A stretch of 64,000 nt of DNA from JBDOQU01 sp039839375 (lineage in GTDB: Bacteria; Pseudomonadota; Alphaproteobacteria; DSM-16000; Inquilinaceae). The first letter of the stretch is position 1. The number at the start of each line of letters is the position of its first letter. Under the pieces are notes generated by a model. It worked only from the letters and a program-made list of their open reading frames with translations, was not told the DNA's origin and ran no database searches. Both the position numbers and the translations under genes were made by a program. Shown in pieces: positions 17,078-27,317 of the stretch. The stretch is from positions 1 through 64,000 of the forward strand of contig NZ_JBDOQU010000009.1 of NCBI RefSeq assembly GCF_039839375.1. Direction: 5' to 3'.

Positions 17078-18592
17078 TTATTCAGCAAACCGGACATTCT
17101 CCAGCCGGATCATGCCGTCGGGATAGGCCTGGAAGCCCTCTACCTTGTTGCTCACGCCGGTGAACCAGACGCGGTGATAGAGGAAGATGCGCGGACGTTC
17201 GGCCATGTAGATCTCCGCCGCCTTCTCATAGGCCGCGTAGCGGGCTTCGTCGTCGGTTGTCTGCCGCGCCTCCGCCAGATAGCGGTCGACCTCCTCGTTG
17301 CAGTAGCCGCCATCGTTCAGCCCGCCATTGCAGGCGGTGAAGGTGTGGATGTTGCCGTCCGGGTCGGCCCGTCCCGACCAGCCGATCAGGAAAGCCTGGA
17401 AGTCGCCGTTCGATTGCCGGTCCAGCGCGGTCGCGAACTCCGTCGCGTCGATGGTGATCGCGATGCCGGCTTCGGCCGCAAGCGCCTGGATGATCTCCGC
17501 CACGCGCATCTGCTCGGGATTGTTGGCGATCATCAGGTCGATCGTCAGGTCCGTCGCGCCGGCCTCTTCCAGAAGCGCTCTGGCGCGCTCCACGTCACGG
17601 CCGGCGGGCGGCAGGCTGTCGATGTAGAAGGGGCTGTTGGGCGGCACCGGCTGGTTGCCGGCGATCAGCGCTCCATCGAAGGCCACCTGGTTGATGATGT
17701 TCCGGTCGATCGCCAGTTCCAGCGCCTCCCGGACCCTGGGATCCTGACCCAGCGGATTCTCCGAGCGCGGACCGTTGCCGACATTGACGGTGATGCCCTG
17801 ATAGCCAAGGCTGGTGGCGCGCTCCAGCGTCAGGTTCGGGTCGCTTTCGACCGTCGGGATGTCGGTCGCCGCCACCCGTTCGATGATGTCCAGGTCGCCC
17901 GCCTGCAGGTTGGCCAGCCGGACGGTCGTGTCGGGGATCGGCATATAGACGACGCGGTCGAAATGGATCGCGTCGGCGTTCCAGTAATCCTCGAACCGCT
18001 CCAGCACGATGCGGTCCTGGGACACCCGCTCGACGAACTTGAACGGGCCGGAGCAGACGGGATTGAGCGGGAAGTCCTCGCCCGCCGCCTCCGCCGCGGT
18101 GGGGGAGATCATCATGCCCGCCCGGTCCGAGAGGGCGGCCAGAAGCGGCGCGAACGGCTCCGCCAACGTGATCTCGATCGTGTATTCGTCCACGGCCTCA
18201 AGGCCGGTGATGGCGGAAATCTCGCTGCGGCGGGTCGATCCCGGCAGGTTCAGGGACCGGTCAAGATTGTAGACCGCCGCCTCGGCGTTGAAGGGCGTGC
18301 CGTCATGGAAGACCACGTCCTCCCGAAGCTTCATGGTCAGGACGGTGCTGTCGTCGCTCCAGCTCCATTCCGTCGCAAGCTGCGGTACGAACGTCACCTC
18401 GGGAGAAAGGTCGACCAGCTTGTCGCACAGGCTGGCGAAGACGATGCGGCCGACGAAGGTCCGCGCCCGATCGGGATCCAGCAGGTCCGGGTCGTCCTGC
18501 AGGCCGATCCTCAGCGTCTGGGCGCCGGCGGTCGCGCTGAAGCCCAGCGCGGTGGCCATCAGCACCGTTGTCAAACATCCCTTCAAGGTCAT
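17078..18592 (-). CDS. Peptide ABC transporter solute-binding protein (SBP family 5)
   Basis: I chose the ATG at 18592 (MTLKGCLTTVLMATALGF), which has GGGAGGAAG about 5 bases upstream and gives a 504-residue precursor with a Sec signal ending near TAGAQ. The mature protein is of the DppA/OppA type: LRIGLQDDPDLLDPDRARTFVG, the ELATEWSWSDDSTVLTMKLREDVVFHDGTPFNAE block and GYCNEEVDRYLAEAR near the C-terminus. An open frame extends another 71 codons upstream but overlaps the ATPase gene. Its ATG overlaps the stop of that ATPase. Ligands are presumably short or gamma-glutamyl peptides. Confidence 0.9.
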   Translation of the reverse strand: MTLKGCLTTVLMATALGFSATAGAQTLRIGLQDDPDLLDPDRARTFVGRIVFASLCDKLVDLSPEVTFVPQLATEWSWSDDSTVLTMKLREDVVFHDGTPFNAEAAVYNLDRSLNLPGSTRRSEISAITGLEAVDEYTIEITLAEPFAPLLAALSDRAGMMISPTAAEAAGEDFPLNPVCSGPFKFVERVSQDRIVLERFEDYWNADAIHFDRVVYMPIPDTTVRLANLQAGDLDIIERVAATDIPTVESDPNLTLERATSLGYQGITVNVGNGPRSENPLGQDPRVREALELAIDRNIINQVAFDGALIAGNQPVPPNSPFYIDSLPPAGRDVERARALLEEAGATDLTIDLMIANNPEQMRVAEIIQALAAEAGIAITIDATEFATALDRQSNGDFQAFLIGWSGRADPDGNIHTFTACNGGLNDGGYCNEEVDRYLAEARQTTDDEARYAAYEKAAEIYMAERPRIFLYHRVWFTGVSNKVEGFQAYPDGMIRLENVRFAE

Positions 18593-19760
18593 TGTCTTCC
18601 TCCCATTGTTGATTTTTCGGATGAAGGATGCCGCGCGGCGGAAGGGGTGGTCCGGCTGTCCCTCTCCCCCGGTCGGTCGATGTCCGCGTCCCTTTCCTGG
18701 TTGCGGGCGAGTTGTCGTTCGAAGATCGCGATCCGCTTCTGGCGGCGCGGATGGGCAGTGGCTGTGACGGGCGGGGCCGTCGTGGCGGCGGCGATCTCCC
18801 GCCAATGGTGGCAGGCGATCTCATGGCCGTCGGGCCCAGGTTCGGCCATGGGGATTTCCACCCGGCAGATGTCGGTGGCGTGGGGACACCGGGTATGGAA
18901 CCGGCAGCCTGGCGGCGGATCGATCGCGCTCGGCACGTCGCCTTCCAGCAGCGCTCTCTGCCCCCGTCCCGCCGGATCCGGCTTCGGGGCCGCCGCCAGC
19001 AGCGCCCTGGTGTAGGGATGCAGCGGACTGGCGAAGACGCTGGCCGTAGGGCCGGATTCGATCACCTGCCCCAGATACATGACCGCCACGCGGTCGGCGA
19101 TCCGGCTGACCACGGCCAGATCGTGGGAGATGAAGACCATCGTCAGGCCCATCCGGCGCTTCAAATCCTCCAGCAGCTCGATGATCTGCGCCTGGATCGA
19201 CACGTCCAGGGCCGACACCGGCTCGTCCCCGATGACGAAGCTGGGCCCCGTCACCAGCGCCCGCGCGATGGCGATCCGCTGGCGCTGACCGCCGGAGAAT
19301 TCGTGCGGGAAGCGGCGGGCGTGGTCGACCGGCAGCCCGACCACCCGCATCATCTCCGCCACCTTGTCGCGGCGCTGCCGTCGCGCGCCGATCCGGTGGA
19401 TCGCCAGCGGTTCCTCCAATATCTGGCCGACCGTGAGGCGCGGGTTCAGTGAGGCGTAGGGGTCCTGGAAGATAAGTTGCATCCGGGCGCGCAGCCGCTG
19501 CAGTGGCCGGCCCGTCAGCGCCGTGATCTCTTCGCCCTCGAAGAAGATGCGCCCGTCGCTGGGATCGATCAGGCGCAGCATCAGCCGGGCCAGGGTCGAT
19601 TTCCCGCAGCCGCTTTCCCCGACCACAGCCAACGTCTCGCCCGGCATGACGGAAAGCCCGACCCCGTCCACCGCCCGCAGCCGCCGGCGCTGGAAGGGCA
19701 GCAGGGCGCGGCCGACCGGATAGTGCTTCACGATCCCGTCCAGGCGTAGGATGGGGTCGG

Positions 19761-19764
<4 letters not shown>
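18589..19764 (-). CDS. Peptide ABC transporter ATP-binding protein, DppF type, with long C-terminal tail
   Basis: The 391-residue protein has Walker A GESGCGKST (residues 49-57), signature FSGGQRQRIAIARAL (157-171), Walker B FVIGDEPVSALDVS and the C-terminal oligopeptide-transporter motif GCRFHTRCPHATDIC. Most DppF proteins end soon after this block. Here about 65 further residues, rich in Ala, Pro, Thr and Arg, run into the binding-protein start and overlap it by 4 bases. The tail looks non-conserved and may reflect loss of the original stop codon or a frameshift. The start overlaps the stop of the preceding ATPase gene. Confidence 0.9.
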
Positions 19765-20773
<1,009 letters not shown>

Positions 20774-20777
<4 letters not shown>

Positions 20778-21451
20778 CGCGCGGCTACCGATGCGGCCCG
20801 GGCCAGCCGGGATTCCAGCTCGCCCTCCCACACCGTCTCGATATGGCGGCGGACGGCGGTTCGCAGGATCTCCGCGTCGCCTGTCTTCAGCGCCTCCACG
20901 ATCTCCCAGTGCCGGCGGGCGGAAACGATCAGCGGGCGGGAGCGGGGGCCGGAGATGAAGGCCAGCCGGTGCATGTGCAGGATGCAACGGGACAGCACCG
21001 GCTCCAGCACCGGCAGGTCGGCGGCGCGAAAGAGGGCGAGGTGGAAGTCGTGATCCAGCTCGATCACCTCGTAGTGCTCGTCCGCGATCGCCGCGGCCTC
21101 CATCTCCGTCGTGATGGTGCTGAGAACCGCCGGCAGGTCCGTGTCCGCCTTCGGCGCGGAGTTGCGGCAGCCCGCCAGTTCCAGCTTCAGGCGCAGATCC
21201 AGAAGCTCCCGCGCCTCGTCGGCGGAGATACGCGACACCGCCGTCCCCCGATAGCCGTCGCGGCGAACCAGCCCATCTTCCTGAAGCCGCATCAGCGCCT
21301 CCCGGATCGTGCCCTGGCTGGCGGCGTACTGCCGCGCCAGCGCGATCTCAGGCATCGCCTCCCCCGGCTTCAGCCGGGCGAAGACGATATCCTTGCGCAG
21401 CGCGCGATAGATCTGGGCGGCCTTGCGAGAGGCGGCGGAGGGCATTGGCAT
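20774..21451 (-). CDS. GntR-family (FadR/FCD subfamily) transcriptional regulator
   Basis: The 225-residue protein has an N-terminal winged helix with MPEIALARQYAASQGTIREALMRLQEDGLVRRDGYRGTAV. The C-terminal all-helical FCD ligand-binding domain contains ELLDLRLKLE, DHDFHLALFRAADLPVLEP and the late HWEIVEALKTGDAE. It is the first gene of the operon and overlaps the DppD-type gene by 4 bases, so it probably controls its own operon in response to the imported peptide or a breakdown product. No clear ribosome binding site precedes the ATG at 21451 (alternative at 21445); a palindrome starts 4 bases upstream. Confidence 0.88.
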
Positions 21452-21454
21452 CTC

Positions 21455-21474
21455 TATCGATATTGATATCGATA
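21455..21474. promoter_or_regulatory. Probable GntR operator
   Basis: TATCGATA-TTGA-TATCGATA is a perfect inverted repeat with 8-bp arms, only 4 bases upstream of the gntR start. The flanks are AT-rich compared with the coding sequence. Its position covers the expected 5' leader or transcription start, which fits autorepression by the GntR regulator. Confidence 0.65.
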
Positions 21475-21554
21475 ATTAGGAAGAGACCAGAATTTCCAAA
21501 ACCGAGTCAACCGCGAAATTGAGAAGCTGATTTCTCTCGCAGAAAGATAAAAAG

Positions 21555-22433
21555 TTACGTTTCCGCCGCGACGGCCAGCTTTTCCCGGCGGAGGATGTAG
21601 AGGGCCGTCACGATGATGATCCCCGATCCGGCAAGCACATAGACTGAGGGCGCGTCGCCCCAGATCAATGCACCGAACAGGACCGCCCAGATCATGGAGG
21701 TGTATTCGAAGGGCGCCACGGTCACGGCCTCCGCCGTCCGGAATGCCATGGTGACGACGATGGTCGTCAGCCCGCCCAGCAGCCCGACCGCCAGCAGCAG
21801 CAGCGCGTCGGTCGGTGTCGGCATGACGAAGCCGAAGGGCAGGGCGGCGGCGCTGAAGGCAACGGTCAGGAGGGTGCCGTAGAAGACGATCGCGGCGTTG
21901 CCGTCGGTGCGGCTGAGGTCACGGATCATCAGCGCGGCGACGGCGTAGCAGGCGGTGCCGGCAAGCGCCGCGACCCAGCCCGCGTCGGCCGGCGACGAGC
22001 CAGACCCCAGGTCGGGCCACAGCACCACCAGTACGCCGCCGAAGCCGACCAGGACCGCCGCCCAACGACGCGGTCCCACAACTTCCCCCAGGAGCGGCAG
22101 GCTGAGCGCCGTCATCATCAGCGGCGCGGAAAAGCCGATGGCGTAGGCGTCGGCCAGCGGCATGACGCTGAAGGCGTGGAAGAACAGCGCCATGCCCGCG
22201 AAGGCGATGATCCCCCGCGCCAGATGCCGGCCCGGCCGGTTCGTGCGGAGAACGGCGATCCCGCCCTCCCGTCCGATCAGCCAGACCGCCGGGATCAGGG
22301 CGAACAGTCCGCGGAAGAATACGATCTCCAGGATCGGGTAGTCGCCCGACAGCCACTTGATCAGCACGTCCATCAGCGAGCCGAGGAAGATGCCGGTCGT
22401 GTAGAGGGCGATGCCCCGCAGGTTCGCCGACAG
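21555..22433 (-). CDS. EamA-family (DMT superfamily) transporter, probable CTG start
   Basis: This is a ten-helix drug/metabolite transporter with two EamA repeats. The first in-frame ATG (22373) would cut into the first membrane helix. The preceding codons read SANLRGIALYTTGIFLGSLMDVLIKWLSG, the usual first helix of this family. No ATG, GTG or TTG occurs in that extension before the stop codon. A CTG at 22433 has GGAGG with about 7-base spacing, so a CTG start giving 292 residues is the best reading. The gene almost touches the upstream ABC ATPase stop (22436). Substrate unknown; co-transcription with anmK and peptide-importer genes suggests a metabolite exporter or importer. Confidence 0.8.
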   Translation of the reverse strand: MSANLRGIALYTTGIFLGSLMDVLIKWLSGDYPILEIVFFRGLFALIPAVWLIGREGGIAVLRTNRPGRHLARGIIAFAGMALFFHAFSVMPLADAYAIGFSAPLMMTALSLPLLGEVVGPRRWAAVLVGFGGVLVVLWPDLGSGSSPADAGWVAALAGTACYAVAALMIRDLSRTDGNAAIVFYGTLLTVAFSAAALPFGFVMPTPTDALLLLAVGLLGGLTTIVVTMAFRTAEAVTVAPFEYTSMIWAVLFGALIWGDAPSVYVLAGSGIIIVTALYILRREKLAVAAET

Positions 22434-22435
22434 GT

Positions 22436-23407
22436 TCAGGCCTCCGCCGGCTCGTTCAGATGGCAGCTATGGAACCTTATCCCGTCCTCCGCCTGACGCA
22501 GCGTCAACGCCGGCTTGTCGTGCCGGCACCGCTCCATCACCTTGGGACAGCGCGTGTGGAACGGGCAGCCGGCGATCGGCGTCGCCGGGTCCGGCAGGTC
22601 GCCCGCCAGCACCACCCGGTCGCGCCGTCCGCCCCGGTCGGGCCGGGGGATCGCCGACAGCAGGGCCTGCGTGTAGGGATGGGCCGGATGGTCGAACAGA
22701 TCGTCGACCGCCGCCATCTCCACCGCCTCCCCCAGATACATCACCATCACCCGGTCGCTGATATGGCGGATGACCGCGAGGTCGTGGGAGATGATGATGA
22801 GCGCGAGGCCGAGCCGCCGGCGCAGCTCCACCAGCAGGTTCAGGATCTGGCTCTGGATCGAGACGTCGAGCGCCGACACCGGCTCGTCCGCGATCACCAG
22901 CTTCGGCGAGAGGGCGATGGCGCGGGCAATGGAGATGCGCTGCCGCTGGCCGCCGGAGAATTCGTGCGGATAACGGTCGGCGGCGGAGGGGTCGAGCCCG
23001 ACGAGATCCAGAAGCTCCGCGATCCGTCGGCGGCGTTCGGCCCGGTCGCCGGCCTTATGGACCTCCAGCGGCTCGGCCAGGATCTCCGCCACCTTGTGGC
23101 GCGGGTTCAGCGATCCGAACGGGTCCTGGAAAACCATCTGCATGTCGCGCCGGCGGCGGCGCAGGGCGCGGCGGTCCAGCTCGGTCAGGTCCGATCCCTC
23201 GAACCGCACGGCGCCGCGCGTCGGATCCGTCAGGCGCAGGATGGCGCGACCCAGCGTTGACTTTCCGCAGCCGCTCTCCCCCACGATCCCCAGCGTCTCA
23301 CCGGCGCGGAGGTCGAAGCTGACGCCGTCGAGCGCGCGGACGGTCGCGCCGCGCCCGGCCGGATAATGCTTTGCGATATCCCGGACGGACAGCAGGGGTT
23401 CGGTCAT
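22436..23407 (-). CDS. Peptide ABC transporter ATP-binding protein, DppF type (second system)
   Basis: The 323-residue ATPase has Walker A GESGCGKST, signature FSGGQRQRISIARAI, Walker B LVIADEPVSALDVS and the oligo_HPY block GCPFHTRCPKVMERC. The length is normal, unlike the extended DppF-type protein at 18589-19764. Its ATG overlaps the DppD-type gene stop by 4 bases, and its stop is followed directly by the EamA gene. It should energise the permeases encoded at 27318-29122 on the other side of the divergent promoter. Confidence 0.92.
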   Translation of the reverse strand: MTEPLLSVRDIAKHYPAGRGATVRALDGVSFDLRAGETLGIVGESGCGKSTLGRAILRLTDPTRGAVRFEGSDLTELDRRALRRRRRDMQMVFQDPFGSLNPRHKVAEILAEPLEVHKAGDRAERRRRIAELLDLVGLDPSAADRYPHEFSGGQRQRISIARAIALSPKLVIADEPVSALDVSIQSQILNLLVELRRRLGLALIIISHDLAVIRHISDRVMVMYLGEAVEMAAVDDLFDHPAHPYTQALLSAIPRPDRGGRRDRVVLAGDLPDPATPIAGCPFHTRCPKVMERCRHDKPALTLRQAEDGIRFHSCHLNEPAEA

Positions 23408-24432
23408 CGGATCGGCTCCCCGGCGGGGACCGGATTCCAGCAGGCGGCGCGGTGGTCTGCGCCGTCAGGCGTCAGCAGGGGGCGATCCGTCGTGCAGCGG
23501 GGCAGGGCGCGGCCGCAGCGCGGGGCGAAGGCGCAGCCGTGCCCTCGCGCCCCGACCGGCGGCACCGCGCCGGGAATGGTCGACAGCGTGTCCCGCCGCC
23601 GGTCGATCTGCGGAATGGACGCCAGGAGCCCGGCGGTATAGGGATGGTGCGGCGCTTCGAACAGGGTCGCCGCCGGCCCCGTCTCCACGATCCGGCCGGC
23701 ATACATGACCGCTACACGGTCGCAATATTCCGCGACGACGCCGAGGTCGTGGGTGATCAGCAGCAGCCCCATGCCGAGATCGCGGCGCAGCGCGTCCAGC
23801 AGCTCCAGGATCTGCGCCTGGATGGTGACGTCCAGCGCCGTCGTCGGCTCGTCGGCGATCAGCAGGTCCGGCTCCCCCGCCAGCGCCATCGCGATCATCA
23901 CCCGCTGGCGCTGTCCGCCCGAAAGCTGGTGCGGGTACTGGCTCAGGCGGCGGCGCGCGGCCGGGATGCCGACCATGTCCAGCACCTTCACGGCCTCGGC
24001 GGTCGCCGCCGATCCTCTCAAGCCGCGATGGATCGCCAGCACCTCGCCGATCTGGTTGCCGACCGTGAAGACGGGGTTCAGGCTGGTCATCGGCTCCTGA
24101 AAGATCATCGCCATGCGCTTGCCGCGTACCCGCCGCAACGCCCGCCGGTCCAGCGCCAGCAGATCCTCGCCGTCCAGCTCGATTCGTCCGCCGTCGATGC
24201 GGGCCGGCGGCTCCGGAATCAGGCGCATCAGCGACAGGGCCGTCAGGCTCTTGCCGCACCCGCTTTCTCCGACCAGCCCGACCGCCTCGCCGCGCGCCAC
24301 ATCCAGGTCGAATCCCTCAACCACCGGCGCGCGACCGCCCCGTTGCGCCAGCGTGACCGTCAGGTCGCGAACGGTCAGGAGCGGGCGGGCGGCATCGGTC
24401 CCATGAGCGACCGCGGCCGTCGCAGCCATCAT
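23404..24432 (-). CDS. Peptide ABC transporter ATP-binding protein, DppD type (second system)
   Basis: The 342-residue ATPase starts at the ATG (24432) that overlaps the anmK stop as ATGA; a longer frame lies within anmK. It has Walker A GESGCGKSL, signature LSGGQRQRVMIAMAL, Walker B LLIADEPTTALDVT and oligo_HPY region GHGCAFAPRCGRALPRC. It is the second gene of the anmK-led leftward operon. With the DppF-type partner it forms the ATPase pair of the split importer. Confidence 0.92.
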   Translation of the reverse strand: MMAATAAVAHGTDAARPLLTVRDLTVTLAQRGGRAPVVEGFDLDVARGEAVGLVGESGCGKSLTALSLMRLIPEPPARIDGGRIELDGEDLLALDRRALRRVRGKRMAMIFQEPMTSLNPVFTVGNQIGEVLAIHRGLRGSAATAEAVKVLDMVGIPAARRRLSQYPHQLSGGQRQRVMIAMALAGEPDLLIADEPTTALDVTIQAQILELLDALRRDLGMGLLLITHDLGVVAEYCDRVAVMYAGRIVETGPAATLFEAPHHPYTAGLLASIPQIDRRRDTLSTIPGAVPPVGARGHGCAFAPRCGRALPRCTTDRPLLTPDGADHRAACWNPVPAGEPIR

Positions 24433-25523
24433 GCCGCGCGCGCTCCCGGTTGATGGAGCCTGCCGCCGGTCAGCGGGGCGGGAACACCCGTCGTCGTCGG
24501 CAGGGAGAGGGGCAGACCCTCCAGCGACCGCACGGCGAAGAAGCCGAAGGCCTGCGCCTCCAGCGCGTCGCCGTTCCAGCCGACCGCCTCCACCGGATCG
24601 ACCGTGATCCTCAGTTCCCGGCGCAGGAGGTCCATGATGGTCGGGTTGTGCCTGCCGCCGCCGGTCACCAGCCACCGCCTGGGCCGGGTGGGCAGGAGAT
24701 CGACGGCGAGGGCGACCGTCCGGGCCGTGAAGGCGGCCAGTGTCGCCGCCCCGTCCTCCGCGCCAAGCCCTTCGACCGGCGTTGGCGGGAAATCGTTCCG
24801 GTCCAGCGATTTGGGGAAGGGTGCGGTGAAGTAGGGATGGTCCAGCAGCCGGCCCAGCGCCGCCTTATCGACGGCTCCGGCGGCGGCGATTCGGCCGCCC
24901 TCGTCATAGGCGACGCCTCGCGTCCGGGCGACCCAATCGTCGATCATTGCGTTTGCGGGGCCGGTGTCGAAGGCCAGCACGGTGTCGCCGTCGATATAGG
25001 TCAGGTTACCGACGCCGCCGAGGTTGAGGACGCAGACCGGCTGGTCCAGATCCCGGGAAAGGGCGGCGTGGTAGAGCGGGGCCAGCGGCGCGCCCTGGCC
25101 GCCGGCGGCCACGTCGGCCGACCGGAAATCGTTGACCACCGGCAGCCCCAGCCGCGCCGCCAGCGCCGCTCCGTCGCCAAGCTGGATCGTCAACTGCCGC
25201 TCCGGCCGGTGCAGCACCGTCTGCCCGTGGAAGCCGACGATATCGACGGAGGATGCATCGATGCGGTGGTCGGAGAGGAATTGTCCGACCGCGTCGGCAT
25301 GGGCGTCGGTGATCCGGGGCTCCAGGGCGCGGTGGTCTTCCGCCGTGCCGCCGCCGGCCGCCACCGCCGCGCCCAGCGCGGCGCGGAGGTCGGCGGGGTA
25401 GGGCGCCGTCGCCGCCGGGCCGAAGGCGCGGACTAGCTCGCCATCCGTCTCGATCACGGCGAGGTCGATGCCGTCCATAGAGGTGCCGCTGATGAGGCCC
25501 AGCGCCGTCCTGAAATCGCCCAT
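24429..25523 (-). CDS. anmK: Anhydro-N-acetylmuramic acid kinase (AnmK)
   Basis: AnmK hydrolyses the 1,6-anhydro ring and phosphorylates anhMurNAc to MurNAc-6-phosphate, a step of peptidoglycan recycling in the cytoplasm. The 364-residue protein has the diagnostic GLISGTSMDGIDLAVIETDG near its start, the VDIVGFHGQTVLHRP block, and the late WLVTGGGRHNPTIMDLL. I chose the ATG at 25523, with GGAG upstream; a frame extension to 25559 lacks support. It leads the leftward operon with two peptide-importer ATPases and an EamA permease. This ties the importer to cell-wall turnover products. Confidence 0.93.
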   Translation of the reverse strand: MGDFRTALGLISGTSMDGIDLAVIETDGELVRAFGPAATAPYPADLRAALGAAVAAGGGTAEDHRALEPRITDAHADAVGQFLSDHRIDASSVDIVGFHGQTVLHRPERQLTIQLGDGAALAARLGLPVVNDFRSADVAAGGQGAPLAPLYHAALSRDLDQPVCVLNLGGVGNLTYIDGDTVLAFDTGPANAMIDDWVARTRGVAYDEGGRIAAAGAVDKAALGRLLDHPYFTAPFPKSLDRNDFPPTPVEGLGAEDGAATLAAFTARTVALAVDLLPTRPRRWLVTGGGRHNPTIMDLLRRELRITVDPVEAVGWNGDALEAQAFGFFAVRSLEGLPLSLPTTTGVPAPLTGGRLHQPGARAA

Positions 25524-25789
25524 CTCACCGTCTCCGATATGCTTGCCGGATAGAACCACATCAAGTCCAGTTGGAACAAGAGGCTGCCGGCTCCGCAGGC
25601 TGCCGGCCTACCTGCCGCCGATGCTATTGTTGCTACGTAATGAAGTCCGTCCTAACAAAGGAATTCATTCGTCATAGTCCTGAATGGTAAAGTGAGCCGT
25701 TGACGGATTTTCCGCAATGGTATCTTAATGGTTTTGCTGAATGCCCGCCTCATGGCGGCGTCACCCAAGACCAAATGAGGGAGGTTGGA
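25524..25789. promoter_or_regulatory. Divergent promoter region between anmK and the binding-protein gene
   Basis: The 266-base spacer is AT-richer than its flanks and holds no gene. On the + strand, TTGACG (25700-25705) is followed by TATCTTAAT (25721-25729), a possible -35/-10 pair at 15-17 base spacing about 60 bases before the chosen start. A GC-rich direct/inverted motif, GGCTGCCGGC, recurs near 25585-25610. The assignment of the hexamers is tentative. Confidence 0.35.
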
Positions 25790-27301
25790 ATGGGACGTTC
25801 CTGGACGCGTATGGCGACGACCGCGGCCGCTCTGCTGGCGTTTGCCTCGCCGGCCGCGCTGGCTCAGACGCTGGAGGTGGCGACCGATCAGTCGCCGGTC
25901 GGCCTCGATCCCCATATCGCCACGGCCTTCTCCACCGCCCTCATCAACCGCGACAACATCTATGAAGGGCTGACGGCGATCGACGCCGACCTCCGCGTCA
26001 TTCCCGGCCTGGCCGAAAGCTGGACCCTGTCGGAAGACGGGCTGGTCTACACCTTCACGCTCCGCGAGGGCGTCACCTTCCATAATGGTGAGCCGTTCGA
26101 TTCCGAAGACGTGAAATTCTCCATCGAACGGGTGCTGGACGAGGCCACGGGCTCCCCCATCGCCAGCCGCTTCAACCTAATCGAGGAGGTGGAGGCCCCG
26201 TCGCCGACGGAGATCGTCATCCGTCTCTCCGCGCCCTTCGCGCCCTTCCTGTCGCAGATCGCCCAACTCTATATCGTGCCGAAGGATTATGTGGAGGCGG
26301 GCAACGACCTCCAGCGCGCCGCCATGGGCACCGGACCGTTCAGCTTCGCCGAATGGGCGCCGGACACCTTCATACGGCTGGAGGCGAATCCTGATTATTG
26401 GGAGGAAGGCGTCCCGGCGCTGGACGAAATCAAGTTCAACATCGTGCCGGAAGCATCCACCCGCCAGATCGGCCTATCGACCGGAACCTACCACCTGCTG
26501 CCGAACGTCGATCCGGCGACGGCTGTGATGCTGTCCTCCGACCCGCGCATCACCACCTCCCAGACCCTCGACCTCGCCTATTCGCTGATCGGGCTGAACG
26601 TGACGCAGCCGCCCTTCGACGATCCGAAGGTGCGGGAGGCGCTCAACTACGCGCTGGACCGCGACGCGATCATCCAGGCCGCCTATTTCGGCATGGGCGT
26701 GCCGGCGGGGCCGCTGTCGCCGGCGCTGGTCGACTGGGCGCTGCCGGCGGCCGACTTCCCCTGCTACTCGCATGATCCGGAGCAGGCCAAGACCCTGCTG
26801 ACGGAGGCGGGCCTGCAACTCCCCGTGCCCCTGACGCTGAACGTGCTTGGATCGATCCAGCTTCTGGTCGATTCAGCACAAGTGATCCAGGCGGTATTGA
26901 ACGAAAGCGGGTTCGACGTCACGCTGAACGTCCAGGAGCAGGGGCAGTTCATCCAGGACTGGAGCAACTCCAACTTCCAGGCCTTCCTCTCCCTCAATGG
27001 CGGCAGCGTTGATCCGGACGGCTATTTCTACCGGACCTTCCTGACCGACGGGTCGACCAACGTCTACGGCTATTCCGATGCGGAAGTCGACGCGATGCTG
27101 AACGAGGCGCGCACCGTCTCCAACCCGGAAGTCCGGCGCGGCCTCTATAATCAGGTCCAGACGGCGCTGGCGTGCCACGGGCCCGTCGCGCATCTGGTCT
27201 TCGGGCAGCTCACCGCCGCCGCCGGCCCGGGCGTGGAAGGGTTCGAGCTGATCGCCAACCGGTCGCTGCGGTCGCTCAGGGCCACGACGCTGAGCCAGTA
27301 G
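25790..27301 (+). CDS. Peptide ABC transporter solute-binding protein (SBP family 5, second system)
   Basis: I chose the ATG at 25790, which has GGGAGG 5 bases upstream and opens directly into a Sec signal peptide (MGRSWTRMATTAAALLAFAS...ALAQ). The precursor is 503 residues. The mature protein is a DppA/OppA-type binding protein: LEVATDQSPVGLDPHIATAF, AESWTLSEDGLVYTFTLREGVTFHNGEPFDSEDVKFSIERV, and PFDDPKVREALNYALDRDAII. It heads the rightward arm of the split importer opposite anmK. Murein tripeptides or muropeptides are a plausible ligand class; this is inference from anmK. Confidence 0.9.
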   Translation: MGRSWTRMATTAAALLAFASPAALAQTLEVATDQSPVGLDPHIATAFSTALINRDNIYEGLTAIDADLRVIPGLAESWTLSEDGLVYTFTLREGVTFHNGEPFDSEDVKFSIERVLDEATGSPIASRFNLIEEVEAPSPTEIVIRLSAPFAPFLSQIAQLYIVPKDYVEAGNDLQRAAMGTGPFSFAEWAPDTFIRLEANPDYWEEGVPALDEIKFNIVPEASTRQIGLSTGTYHLLPNVDPATAVMLSSDPRITTSQTLDLAYSLIGLNVTQPPFDDPKVREALNYALDRDAIIQAAYFGMGVPAGPLSPALVDWALPAADFPCYSHDPEQAKTLLTEAGLQLPVPLTLNVLGSIQLLVDSAQVIQAVLNESGFDVTLNVQEQGQFIQDWSNSNFQAFLSLNGGSVDPDGYFYRTFLTDGSTNVYGYSDAEVDAMLNEARTVSNPEVRRGLYNQVQTALACHGPVAHLVFGQLTAAAGPGVEGFELIANRSLRSLRATTLSQ

Positions 27302-27317
27302 GGAATTCGTTGCACCG

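Noticed and set aside
16694..19015. A 773-codon open frame on the + strand opposite the dipeptide permease and binding-protein genes
   Set aside because: It runs through the double-hairpin repeat and has Arg/Gln/His-rich composition with no recognisable domain; it is an antisense shadow.
25585..25610. GGCTGCCGGC repeats between anmK and the binding-protein gene as an operator
   Set aside because: They are GC-rich, imperfect and placed close to the anmK end; no symmetric half-site pattern was convincing.
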